Origin: Bacteroidales bacterium UBA3754
GTDB lineage: Bacteria; Bacteroidota; Bacteroidia; Bacteroidales; UBA1715
Length of the DNA: 64,000 nucleotides
Reading direction: 5' to 3'
Assembly (NCBI GenBank): GCA_002371705.1
Contig: DFGI01000083.1
Location: 42,831-106,830 of the forward strand
Shown here: positions 43,764 to 51,687 of the stretch, one piece after another
Numbering within the stretch: the stretch's first letter is position 1
How the letters are laid out: each line of letters starts with the position of its first letter
The notes under the pieces: generated by a model
Seen by the model: only the letters and a program-made list of their open reading frames with translations
Told to the model about the DNA's origin: nothing
Databases searched by the model: none
Position numbers and translations under genes: made by a program

Positions 43764-44570
43764 TTATCTAATTTCATACAATTCCATAATGTCGAGCATT
43801 TTGAACAATGTACCTTCAATAAAAGCATGCCAACTCTGATGGAAATGACCATAACACCAAATGGTAATGTCTTTTTCCTTCAGACTATCGTGAATGGAAT
43901 CCATAGCGGCACGTTCATCATGAATGTCTGTAATGAGACTTATATCTTGCTTTATCCACGCGTCAATATTAGCTTTGTCCTGAAGTTCACAAAAGGACGG
44001 TGCAGTATGTGTAATGACGGCATCAATGTCGTATTCTGAGAGAATCTGCGTCAATAGATTTTTGTCATATATAGGAGCCTCGTCTTCCCAATAGTAGTTC
44101 GGAGAAAGAATGTCAGTGCCTACATGATGCCCGAATCTGTCATTTTTCTTGATGTTCTGATCCCAAGTATATTTTCTGTAATTTCTATCTATAGAAATAG
44201 CTCCTCCGACACAAAGAACAGCATGATTACAAACATTGACAACGGAATAGTCTGGAATAGCGAGAAAGCGTTTGTGAATAAATGTTTGACCATCAAAGTA
44301 TGCAGGATTGTCGTGATTTCCTCGTATAAATACAATCCTGTTGTTTGCCTCATTCATCCGCTTGTTGTTCCGTTTGACAATGTTCTCGTAGTATTCCTTC
44401 TTTTCAAAACCGAAGCCACAATCACCAGCAACAATACAAGTGGTGTCTTTCATCTGATATTGCACACATAGTTTGTAAACAAGAAGATTAAAATCCCCAT
44501 GAATATCTCCGCATACAACAAGGCATTTGCTGTCAGGAAATGAGTATGTATAATAATTCTTTTTATTCAT
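43764..44570 (-). CDS. Calcineurin-like metallophosphoesterase, second gene of AbiEi module
   Basis: A 268-residue cytoplasmic phosphoesterase with all metal motifs: GDIHG (D22, H24), AGDCG (D50), RGNHD (N85, H86), THTAP and GHFHQS. No membrane segment. Its start overlaps the end of the AbiEi-like gene by eight bases, so it is translated with it. In AbiE systems the second gene encodes a nucleotidyltransferase toxin; here a phosphoesterase takes that place. Substrate (nucleotide, RNA 3'-phosphate or protein) unknown. Confidence 0.85.
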   Translation of the reverse strand: MNKKNYYTYSFPDSKCLVVCGDIHGDFNLLVYKLCVQYQMKDTTCIVAGDCGFGFEKKEYYENIVKRNNKRMNEANNRIVFIRGNHDNPAYFDGQTFIHKRFLAIPDYSVVNVCNHAVLCVGGAISIDRNYRKYTWDQNIKKNDRFGHHVGTDILSPNYYWEDEAPIYDKNLLTQILSEYDIDAVITHTAPSFCELQDKANIDAWIKQDISLITDIHDERAAMDSIHDSLKEKDITIWCYGHFHQSWHAFIEGTLFKMLDIMELYEIR

Positions 44571-45156
44571 GAGGTAGTTGTTTCCAATATGGGTGTAGTA
44601 TTACTTGCAGATATTGTTCGAGTATCTTTCCCACCCTTAGTTGGCGGGCGTAGTCCATCAATTTGGTTAGGTTTCTGTCAGGTTGTTTCAAATAGTTGTT
44701 GATGATCTCAGAACAAACATCCATTCCGACTTTATTTCGGAATTTTATGGCATCACACACGCATCGTTCTGCATCGTAGAGGCGAATAATGTAACCTTCA
44801 ATTTTCTTTTGTATCACACCTATGCCAAGAATCGCCTCTGTATAATGATGAATTTCCACTTGGGGAAAAGAAGGCATTGTTACCTTTCTGCCTCTTTTGA
44901 TTGCAATGTGAAAGGCTTGTGGTATAGACGTGGTAAGCTGATGAATGTTCCAGGCGGACCAAAGACATAGGATGCCGTCAGGAACAATGGTATTGATGTC
45001 AATCATATTGCCACTTAGCTGATCGATATTTGCGTACACGCCGCGACGCACTTGAATAAGTTCGCCTTGACGCGCACTTTTCAGCATCTTATAATAAGCC
45101 GTTCTTCCTTGCTCCTTTACGCAAGCAGATGATAGATATGAGTTCTGTGTTTTCAC
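44563..45156 (-). CDS. AbiEi-family antitoxin/transcriptional regulator-like protein
   Basis: A 197-residue protein resembling type IV AbiEi antitoxins: an N-terminal winged-helix (YYKMLKSARQGELIQVRRGVYA, the typical GxLxxxRRGxY wing) and the C-terminal domain with GYIIRLYDAERCVCDAIKFRNKVG and NLTKLMDYARQLRVGKILEQYL. AbiEi proteins repress their own operon through inverted repeats and neutralise the partner. A 17-bp-arm inverted repeat containing a -7 box lies directly upstream (45176-45219). The partner downstream is a metallophosphoesterase, not AbiEii. Confidence 0.82.
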   Translation of the reverse strand: MKTQNSYLSSACVKEQGRTAYYKMLKSARQGELIQVRRGVYANIDQLSGNMIDINTIVPDGILCLWSAWNIHQLTTSIPQAFHIAIKRGRKVTMPSFPQVEIHHYTEAILGIGVIQKKIEGYIIRLYDAERCVCDAIKFRNKVGMDVCSEIINNYLKQPDRNLTKLMDYARQLRVGKILEQYLQVILHPYWKQLPHE

Positions 45157-45175
45157 GACAACTCTTTTTTTGTCA

Positions 45176-45219
45176 GTACAAATCTACTACAATTATTTTA
45201 ATTTGTAGTTATTTTGTAC
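45176..45219 (-). promoter_or_regulatory. Inverted-repeat operator overlapping abiEi promoter
   Basis: GTACAAATCTACTACAA (45176-45192) and TTGTAGTTATTTTGTAC (45203-45219) match at 14 of 17 positions as inverted repeats with a ten-base spacer. On the minus strand the left arm contains TAGATTTG (45186-45179), an exact TAnnTTTG box 20 bases before the ATG, so a bound regulator would block transcription. This fits autoregulation by the AbiEi-like product. Confidence 0.75.
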
Positions 45220-45754
45220 GAAAATCTTTGGGTTTTCCAGCTTTTTTCAACGAATCGCTTGTCTTGTTAATTGAAACAAGTAACATTTGATGTCGCTTCA
45301 CGCCTAATACCACATTCCGAACACTAACCAATACCAGCCAAAGACCAATATGGTAATAGATTTTTCTGCCACGAAATCTTTTCATATCTGAAAACAGATT
45401 TCATTGGATCAAATGGCAATACGGCTGAATTTGTTTACCCCCAACCGTTTTTTTATCAATCATGTGTTTATTTTGGAAATTTTTGTTACTTTTACAAAAA
45501 TAAGCATAATGATGTTTTTAGGAAAGGAAATATATTATCGAAATAAGTAAGAGGATAATAATTCTTTCATTCTATCCTTGTTGGGAAAGGAGATTTATAA
45601 ATTAAAATGAGGTAATTTATCTATATTTGAAATCTATACGTCACATTAAATCGAAACAACAAAAACGCCAGCCTTAAGTGATTGAGGAAATTGTGAATGT
45701 AGAGTTTGTTGACGGAGAGGGTGAAGATAAAATTTCAATAAATACATAATAATT
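45220..45754 (+). other. 535-bp AT-rich intergenic region
   Basis: No gene is supported. It holds a possible -7 box TATATTTG (45622-45629) for the kinase gene, giving a leader of about 120 bases, and a 23-codon frame (GTG 45678 to TAA 45749, product VIEEIVNVEFVDGEGEDKIS...) that looks protein-like but is closed by a stop just upstream; it may be a gene remnant. The region separates two divergent modules. Confidence 0.5.
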
Positions 45755-46819
45755 ATGATTGATAGTGCAGCGAATAATTTACAGGGCAGAACCTTAAGCA
45801 ATGGATGGAAAGTGATTGAAAAAATCACAAAAGCAGATAATGCAACAGGTTCATTTTTCTCAATCTGCTATAAGGTTGAAAAGGATAATAAAACATGTTT
45901 TCTTAAAGCATTCAATTTCACACCATTTTTTCAAGTCTCAACACAAAACGGAGAAAAACGTTCTGTTACAGATGTTATGGGCGATATGATTGATGCATAT
46001 AAATATGAAAGACAGCTTTCCGAGCATTGCAAAACAGGGCATGTGACTAAAGTTGCTTTTGTTATAGACTCGGGAGAAGAAATAGTACCTAACTTTTCAA
46101 TCAATCTAGTACCATATTTGATTTTTGAACTTGCAGATGGTGATGTTAGACAAAAGCTTAGTTTTTCAAAAGAACTTGATTTTGCATGGAAATTAAAATC
46201 ATTACACGACGTTGCTGTAGGACTTCAACAACTACATGGTGTAAACATTTCTCATCAAGATTTGAAACCTTCAAATATTTTACTTTTTGATAAAGAATCG
46301 AAGATTGGAGATTTGGGGCGGTCTATGTGTAAAGATATTGAAAGCCAATATAATAATCAAATTTATACTGGGGATTTGAATTATGCACCACCAGAGTTGA
46401 TGTATCGCTACTATGAGAAAGAATGGGAAAAAAGAGTTTTCGCAACAGACTGTTACCTTTTGGGAAGCATGGTTGTTTTTTATTTTGCTGGAATTAGTAT
46501 GTCAGCATTATTGTTAAAACACATTCCAGACGAATTTAGATGGGAAAGATATGGAGGCACGTTTGAGGAGGTAAAACCATATTTGATTGCCGCCTTTGGT
46601 GATGCCATAACTGAATTTGCAAATTGTATTGAATCAGAATATTTCCGAATTGAGTTAAAACAAATAGTAGAATATCTTTGTTTCCCATTCCCAGAAAAGC
46701 GAGGGCACCCCAAAAATATTTCCAGTCTTGGTAATAGTTATAGTCTTGAGAGGTTTATTACAAAATTAGAATTATTAAGAAGAAAAGCTGAATTAAAGAT
46801 AAAAACATGGCAGCAATAA
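45755..46819 (+). CDS. Ser/Thr protein kinase (Hanks type, divergent)
   Basis: A 354-residue soluble protein kinase. Visible elements: ATP lysine K51 (CFLKAFNF), catalytic loop ISHQDLKPSN with D169 and N174 (HRD reads HQD), the metal-binding loop KIGDLGRS (DFG reads DLG, D186) and YAPPEL for APE, followed by DCYLLGSMVVFYF. The activation segment IYTGDLNYAPPEL is complete, so it is probably active. No membrane helix or PASTA domain. Its 3' end overlaps the TPR gene by 13 bases, so the two work as a pair; the TPR protein may be its sensor or substrate. Confidence 0.85.
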   Translation: MIDSAANNLQGRTLSNGWKVIEKITKADNATGSFFSICYKVEKDNKTCFLKAFNFTPFFQVSTQNGEKRSVTDVMGDMIDAYKYERQLSEHCKTGHVTKVAFVIDSGEEIVPNFSINLVPYLIFELADGDVRQKLSFSKELDFAWKLKSLHDVAVGLQQLHGVNISHQDLKPSNILLFDKESKIGDLGRSMCKDIESQYNNQIYTGDLNYAPPELMYRYYEKEWEKRVFATDCYLLGSMVVFYFAGISMSALLLKHIPDEFRWERYGGTFEEVKPYLIAAFGDAITEFANCIESEYFRIELKQIVEYLCFPFPEKRGHPKNISSLGNSYSLERFITKLELLRRKAELKIKTWQQ

Positions 46820-48354
46820 ATGAAGAAAAAGAACGTAGAGTTATTCCTAATTGGCGTTCATTTGCGACTACTGCATCACTCGGAGAATTAAATGCAAGTA
46901 CATTAAAAAACAGTTATATTCCTATTTTATCTATTGATTCATACATACATGATTTTAAAAACAACCCGAGTGTTCCTTTTGCAGCAGATTTGTTGAGTGC
47001 AGCCTTGGTCAATGGCCTTACTGATGATAAAAATGTTGAAGGGGCAGCACGATTCTTGATGAACCATAAACATGAGATAACTACTTCCCAAGAAGAATTA
47101 GCAAATAGAATAATAAATGGTCCAAGTGCTTCTCTAAATGTCATAGAAAAAATTACAATCAAGCAATTGAATGATTGTATATCTAATAAAGACTATATAA
47201 ATAGAATAAGAGAATTAAAACTGCATCTCAATAATTTCCCTTATAATTCTATTGCATGGGTTGAATTGTCACGGTGTTATTCTATTTTAGGGCAGGAAAG
47301 GAAAGCAATACAAACCATGAAATATGCTGTGCAATTGTCTCCTAATAATAGATTCGTGACAAGAAGTGCCACTCGATTATTTACGCATTTTGGCGAATTT
47401 GATTTAGCACAATATGTGTTGCGTCATTGTGACATGTTACGAAAAGATCCATGGTTGCTTTCGGCAGAAGTATCTGTAAACACATTAAAGGGTAAAGTCT
47501 CAAGTTTGCTCAAAAGAGGAATCGAAATAATAGATTCTGACAATTATTCTCCTTTTTCAACGACTGAATTAGCTGCATCTATTGCTACTGTTCATTTATT
47601 GGCAGGTGATAGAAAAAAAAGCAAAAAAATGTTCACGAAATCGCTAATTTCTCCTAATGATAATTCAATTGCTCAAATTGAATGGGTTTTAAACAGTAAG
47701 GATAAGAATTTATTTGATAAGAGTGTAATTAACATTGAAACTCGGCATAATTATGAAGCAATGGCAATCAATAATTTCTATAATAATAATTTGATAGAAG
47801 CTATGGATAATGCCTGTCAATGGTTTTGCGATATGCCGTTTTCAAAAAGACCAGTAATGATGGGAAGCTATATAGCAGATTTGTTAAACAACAAAAATCT
47901 TGCAATAACCTTTTTAGAGAAAGGCCTAATTTCAAATTCAAACGATTGTCAACTACTAAACAATATCGCGTATTACCATGCCTTAGAAAACAACCTTGAT
48001 GAAGCAATAAAATACATAGAAAGAATTGATAATAAACTTGTTGATGACATTGATGGAATTTGCATAACCGCAACTAAAGGATTAATTAAATTCCGTGAAA
48101 AGGATTTTGAAAAAGGTCGTGAACTATATCTTTCTGCAATTGAAAGTACTGCTGTGTTAAGAAATAAAGAACTCAACTACAAGGCAATTTTGAATTATGC
48201 AAGAGAAGAAATCATGGCAAAGTCAGATTTTATAGAACCTGCTATGAATTTAATTAATGAAATGAAAGAGATAGAAAATATGAGTATTGGAATTAAGAAA
48301 CTCCATACTGAAGTTATTGAATTATATCGCAAATATAAAGCTAGCAATATGTAA
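46807..48354 (+). CDS. TPR protein coupled to the kinase
   Basis: A 515-residue helical protein with tetratricopeptide units: NSIAWVELSRCYSILGQERKAIQTMKYAVQLSPNN (residues about 145-180) and NDCQLLNNIAYYHALENNLDEAIKYIERI (about 378-410) are the clearest, and others are divergent. The first 100 residues (RRVIPNWRSFATTASLGEL; TSQEELANRIING) are non-TPR and may contact the kinase. No signal or membrane helix. Low GC and no known relatives recalled by name; pairing of a kinase with a long TPR protein suggests a signalling or defence module. Confidence 0.75.
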   Translation: MAAINEEKERRVIPNWRSFATTASLGELNASTLKNSYIPILSIDSYIHDFKNNPSVPFAADLLSAALVNGLTDDKNVEGAARFLMNHKHEITTSQEELANRIINGPSASLNVIEKITIKQLNDCISNKDYINRIRELKLHLNNFPYNSIAWVELSRCYSILGQERKAIQTMKYAVQLSPNNRFVTRSATRLFTHFGEFDLAQYVLRHCDMLRKDPWLLSAEVSVNTLKGKVSSLLKRGIEIIDSDNYSPFSTTELAASIATVHLLAGDRKKSKKMFTKSLISPNDNSIAQIEWVLNSKDKNLFDKSVINIETRHNYEAMAINNFYNNNLIEAMDNACQWFCDMPFSKRPVMMGSYIADLLNNKNLAITFLEKGLISNSNDCQLLNNIAYYHALENNLDEAIKYIERIDNKLVDDIDGICITATKGLIKFREKDFEKGRELYLSAIESTAVLRNKELNYKAILNYAREEIMAKSDFIEPAMNLINEMKEIENMSIGIKKLHTEVIELYRKYKASNM

Positions 48355-48683
48355 CATAGTAAATACCTGCAGTAATTATTCAACATAAATAAAAACTTCC
48401 ATCTGTTTTTGCAGCGTCCGTGGAATGCTGGTTGTTTGGAACGAGGGAAACGCTTAATGAAGATATTGTTGCCCCCATCACCGAAAGTGTCAATCCTGGA
48501 TAATAAAAACATGTTGAAAACTCGTCTGAAAAAAGCAGAAAACGAGTTGACTACAAAATGTAGCCAACTGAAAATCGTGAAGATTTTTTTCAATTCTTTA
48601 TCTACATAAATTCAATTTATTCTATCTTTGTTTTGTTCCTTTCTCTGTATTGTTGAACAGAATGGAACACATATAAAATAAGG
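48355..48683 (+). other. Intergenic stretch without supported gene
   Basis: About 330 bp. A 66-codon frame (TTG 48409 to 48609) has a lysine-rich, coiled-coil-like end (MLKTRLKKAENEL) but a rare start, no promoter and no recognised relatives; it might be a remnant of a mobile-element gene. Nothing else was seen. Confidence 0.4.
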
Positions 48684-48882
48684 CGTTACTTCACGCTTTG
48701 TTCTTGACGTTTCGAAATTTGGTCATTTCAATCCAGTCTGACAAAGCAACGGGTGATGTCTACGAAGTATGTATTATATAAATTCAGTAATACATCTACG
48801 TGGGCTTCGGCGTTGCTCGCTCCAGACTGGAGGGCACGACCAAAGCCTCGAAACGTGGAGCGAGTTGACGAGTGCAATCCCA
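48684..48882 (+). repeat. Long imperfect palindrome (MITE-like or structured RNA)
   Basis: Arms 48708-48751 and 48811-48855 are inverted copies: CGTTTCGA / TCGAAACG, TTTGGTC / GACCAAA, CCAGTCTG / CAGACTGG and GCAACG / CGTTGC occur in order at matching distances. The interior adds ATGTATTA/TAATACAT, and weaker pairing extends outward, so about 150-200 bases can fold into a single long hairpin. A T-rich run (CCCACGTTTTTGTTTT) follows. No transposase gene is next to it. Confidence 0.7.
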
Positions 48883-48962
48883 CGTTTTTGTTTTATATGG
48901 GGGTAATGGAAAATCATCATTCTGATTAGGGATTGGCAGAATAAAATGTTAATGTGCATTTT

Positions 48963-50270
48963 ATGATAATGCCTATTAAACATGCTTGGAATCTTTTATT
49001 CTATTGTGCAAGAATACTCTTGGTGCTTTGTTATAGTGTGGTTTATTATAGCTGTTCTTCATCCACAACAACGTCTAAACAAGATAATGACACAATTACG
49101 ATTAATGCTACAAAAAACAATGACGTTTATCAAAGAAAAGCAAATTGTCATTTAGACCAACTAAACATAAACGGCAATGTTGTAAAAGTAGAAACAATCG
49201 TAAAGAGTACTATCCCCTTGACAGAAATGGTTTACGATATTTATGGAAAATACGGTATTAATGGGAATAGCGGTAATGTTGTTTTGGATTTTGACAATCA
49301 CGGATTTATAAAAAAATACTCTGGCTTTGATATAAATGGGAAACCATTGTTTAGTGAAATCTACGATGATGAAACAACAGACCTCACACCGACCGTTGTC
49401 GGTGCTGTACAAACAATAAAATGTTTGAATAGTCAAAAAAACGAAAAAGGACAAATTATTTATGCAGAATACATATGCAACGAAAATGTAACATTAAAAA
49501 TGAACATGTTCTTTAATGAGCATGGGGATTTGTCTAAAATCACGAAAACATACGATGGATTAGACATTTGTGACTCAACATTATACGTTTATACAGAGTT
49601 CGACAATCATGATAATTGGACAGAATCGGAAGTTTCATACTATGGTTATCTAAAAACACACAATCATAAATACTCGGTAAAGCGACAAATCTCATACGAT
49701 GGGGAACAGTCTAAACCTTCGCTTATCTATCAATTAGCAGCCTATAATTATAAAAAAGATACGGTAAGTTATAATTGTGATATGCAGAAAATAATTGGCG
49801 ATTTCGGAGAAATATCTATCCCTAATTACATGAAACGTACAGATAAGTTCATTCAATATCCACCGTATGTAAATGTCTATTCGTATAGTAACAGCAGCGA
49901 CGATGCTTATTCATCTTTCTCGTTGGCTTATGATGCTACAAGCACTGGTGTTTTTGCTGACTTAGGGAAAAAAGATTTTGTATATGATTCCGCTATTGAT
50001 GACGAATTAAGACAACTATTCTGCGGACAAGATAATGTAAAAATTTTCAAATGGATTCCCTATAGATTTATAAAAAAATGCGGTTGTAATGCTATGCACA
50101 TTCAATATTATAGGTATGGGAAAGGTTCTCCTATTCCTGTTTTTGTGGAACAATATATTATAGATTATCCCAAAGGGAAAATTGATATTACTTTCAGTTA
50201 CCAAAGCGACAAACAAAGCCGTTTTCAAGAAGTATTTTACAAATCATTAAATTCATTAAAATTATTATAA
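48963..50270 (+). CDS. Large lipoprotein of unknown function
   Basis: A lipoprotein of about 435 residues; ATG 48963 or 48969 is preferred to the GTG at 48954. The signal (WNLLFYCARILLVLCYSVVY) ends in YYSC, followed by SSSTTTSKQDND. The middle is beta-rich with YD-like segments (VLDFDNHGFIKKYSGFDINGKPLFSEIYDD; MNMFFNEHGDLSKITKTYDG), the C-terminal 160 residues form another domain. No family is recognised. One base separates its stop from the next ATG, so it is co-expressed with the display-like membrane protein. Confidence 0.65.
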   Translation: MIMPIKHAWNLLFYCARILLVLCYSVVYYSCSSSTTTSKQDNDTITINATKNNDVYQRKANCHLDQLNINGNVVKVETIVKSTIPLTEMVYDIYGKYGINGNSGNVVLDFDNHGFIKKYSGFDINGKPLFSEIYDDETTDLTPTVVGAVQTIKCLNSQKNEKGQIIYAEYICNENVTLKMNMFFNEHGDLSKITKTYDGLDICDSTLYVYTEFDNHDNWTESEVSYYGYLKTHNHKYSVKRQISYDGEQSKPSLIYQLAAYNYKKDTVSYNCDMQKIIGDFGEISIPNYMKRTDKFIQYPPYVNVYSYSNSSDDAYSSFSLAYDATSTGVFADLGKKDFVYDSAIDDELRQLFCGQDNVKIFKWIPYRFIKKCGCNAMHIQYYRYGKGSPIPVFVEQYIIDYPKGKIDITFSYQSDKQSRFQEVFYKSLNSLKLL

Positions 50271-50271
50271 T

Positions 50272-51495
50272 ATGAGAAAAGGTTTACTAATATTAGGTGT
50301 GTTTTTTGCAATAGCAACAATCGGTGGATTTATACAGTCAAATATTCCAGCTGCTATAGCTATGCTCTTACTTTCAATCGTTTCTTTTTGGCGGGCAAGC
50401 AAATCTAAAACGAAAATTGCTTGGGAAATTGGAGGTTTCTTTTTTACGTTCTTAGCATCTGGCGGAATTATAACGATTGCTAAGGAAGGGCTTTATTTCC
50501 CAAATCCACATCTTTTTCTTTTTAGTGTAGCAGCAACAATAGTTTGTTTTTATATGTGTGACAGAAAACCTTCGGAGAAACAATCTGAAGCAAAAACAAA
50601 TTCTAATTCGGCAACACAAATTTCTTCTATGAATGTTTACTCTGGATCTAATTCGGCAACACAAAAATCTTCTATAGTTGTCCCACAAACTTCAACACAA
50701 AAATATAATAACGAATCCACTTACGATAGACTAAAACGGCTCTGCAATCCAGTGAACTTTATGGAAAACTACAACAAAGAAAAGGTTGAGATAGCAAATC
50801 AAATATATTCGAAATTGATGGATTCTAATTTTGATGTGGAAGAGATCGCCACAGAAGCAGAAAAACGGCTTGGAATTCAGTTAGTTGACACCTTTCAAAT
50901 AGAAGACTTGAAAGATAAATTACATCCTAAAAATTTTATGGATCCTTATGATGCACAAAAAATTTCGTTAGCAAATGAATTATATTCTAGAATAATTGAC
51001 AATATAACATATTCCGAATTTGTAATATTAAAAAATGATGCAAAACCGATTTTAGACCTTTATACAACAACAAAAGTAGATTTAGGATTGGTAGATCTAG
51101 GATTAAGTGTTACATGGGCTACGTGTAACGTTGGTGCAAATTTTCCCCAAGAATATGGTGCATATTATACATATGAAAATGCATTAAATTTAGAAAAGGA
51201 TGGTAAAAGACTGCCAAGTCCATCTGAATTTCAAGAATTAGAAGCTAATTGTACGTGGACATGGACAGAAGAGAAGGGAGTAAATGGGTATAAGGTAACA
51301 AGCCGAAAGAATGGAAATAGCATTTTTCTTCCTGCCTGTCACAAAGAGGGTCCCTGCGGCGGCTACTGGTCGAGTTCGGCTCGCGACTACGGCTACTACG
51401 CCTGTTGTCTGTACTTCGGCAGCGACTATGTGGACACGTACGACAGCAACCGCGACGACGGGCAATCTGTCCGTCTTGTGCAAGATGTAAAATAG
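50272..51495 (+). CDS. Membrane protein with C-terminal C-type-lectin-like (Fib_succ_major) domain
   Basis: A 407-residue protein. Three or four hydrophobic helices (residues 3-100) are followed by a Ser/Asn/Thr linker with SNSATQ repeats, two related 45-residue helical units (NPVNFMENYNKEKVEIANQIYSKLM / HPKNFMDPYDAQKISLANELYSRII), then a domain starting VDLGLSVTWATCNVGANFPQEYG with LPSPSEFQELEANCTWTW and NGNSIFLPAC. That is the 'Fibrobacter succinogenes major' type domain, which shares the C-type-lectin/FGE fold used by DGR targets. The last 45 codons have quite different composition (see the VR-like feature). It likely displays a binding surface. Confidence 0.72.
   Translation: MRKGLLILGVFFAIATIGGFIQSNIPAAIAMLLLSIVSFWRASKSKTKIAWEIGGFFFTFLASGGIITIAKEGLYFPNPHLFLFSVAATIVCFYMCDRKPSEKQSEAKTNSNSATQISSMNVYSGSNSATQKSSIVVPQTSTQKYNNESTYDRLKRLCNPVNFMENYNKEKVEIANQIYSKLMDSNFDVEEIATEAEKRLGIQLVDTFQIEDLKDKLHPKNFMDPYDAQKISLANELYSRIIDNITYSEFVILKNDAKPILDLYTTTKVDLGLVDLGLSVTWATCNVGANFPQEYGAYYTYENALNLEKDGKRLPSPSEFQELEANCTWTWTEEKGVNGYKVTSRKNGNSIFLPACHKEGPCGGYWSSSARDYGYYACCLYFGSDYVDTYDSNRDDGQSVRLVQDVK
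51345..51480 (+). other. Variable-region-like segment (DGR target signature)
   Basis: From GGTCCCTGCGGC to the SVRLV codons the GC content rises sharply relative to the AT-rich gene body, and the codons are dominated by NNC: TAC, GAC, GGC, AGC, CGC, AAC. This is the pattern left by adenine mutagenesis of AAC codons during diversity-generating retroelement retrohoming. The encoded YWSSSxRDYGYYACCLYFGSD pattern matches the hypervariable end of lectin-fold target proteins. No template repeat or reverse transcriptase is seen in the window, so the segment may be mutagenised in trans or be a captured copy. Confidence 0.5.
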
Positions 51496-51687
51496 CAAAA
51501 GATATAGGAAAGGAATTCAATGGGATTTCCGCAAGGGAGTCCTTTTTTTGCGGTATTACATTGTATCGTTTTCATTCAAAAGAAAGCAAAGAGATTTTTT
51601 CCCTATATTTGTGGGGTAAAAACATTGCTGACAATATGAAAAGATAGTTTTGTGTTTGGTAAGGGTGTGAAAATAAAAAAAGAAAAT

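Noticed and set aside
43680..44039. Plus-strand 119-codon frame with a hydrophobic start
   Set aside because: It lies antisense inside the metallophosphoesterase gene, whose motifs are unmistakable; no promoter or family supports it.
45678..45749. 23-codon frame VIEEIVNVEFVDGEGEDKIS...
   Set aside because: Protein-like but closed by a stop three bases before its GTG and without any partner sequence; noted only as a possible remnant.
48409..48609. 66-codon TTG-started frame between the TPR gene and the palindrome
   Set aside because: Rare start, no promoter, no recognised relatives; considered a transposase remnant but no catalytic or IS-end features were seen.
48684..48882. Integron attC site as explanation of the long palindrome
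   Set aside because: The terminal RYYYAAC/GTTRRRY boxes are not present and no integrase or cassette array is near.
50272..51495. Complete DGR with reverse transcriptase in this window
   Set aside because: No RT motif (xADD) protein and no second copy of the variable region were found; only a target-like segment can be claimed.
51405..51647. 80-codon plus-strand frame overlapping the 3' end of the display protein
   Set aside because: It overlaps the lectin-fold end in another frame; the NNC codon pattern keeps alternative frames open by chance.
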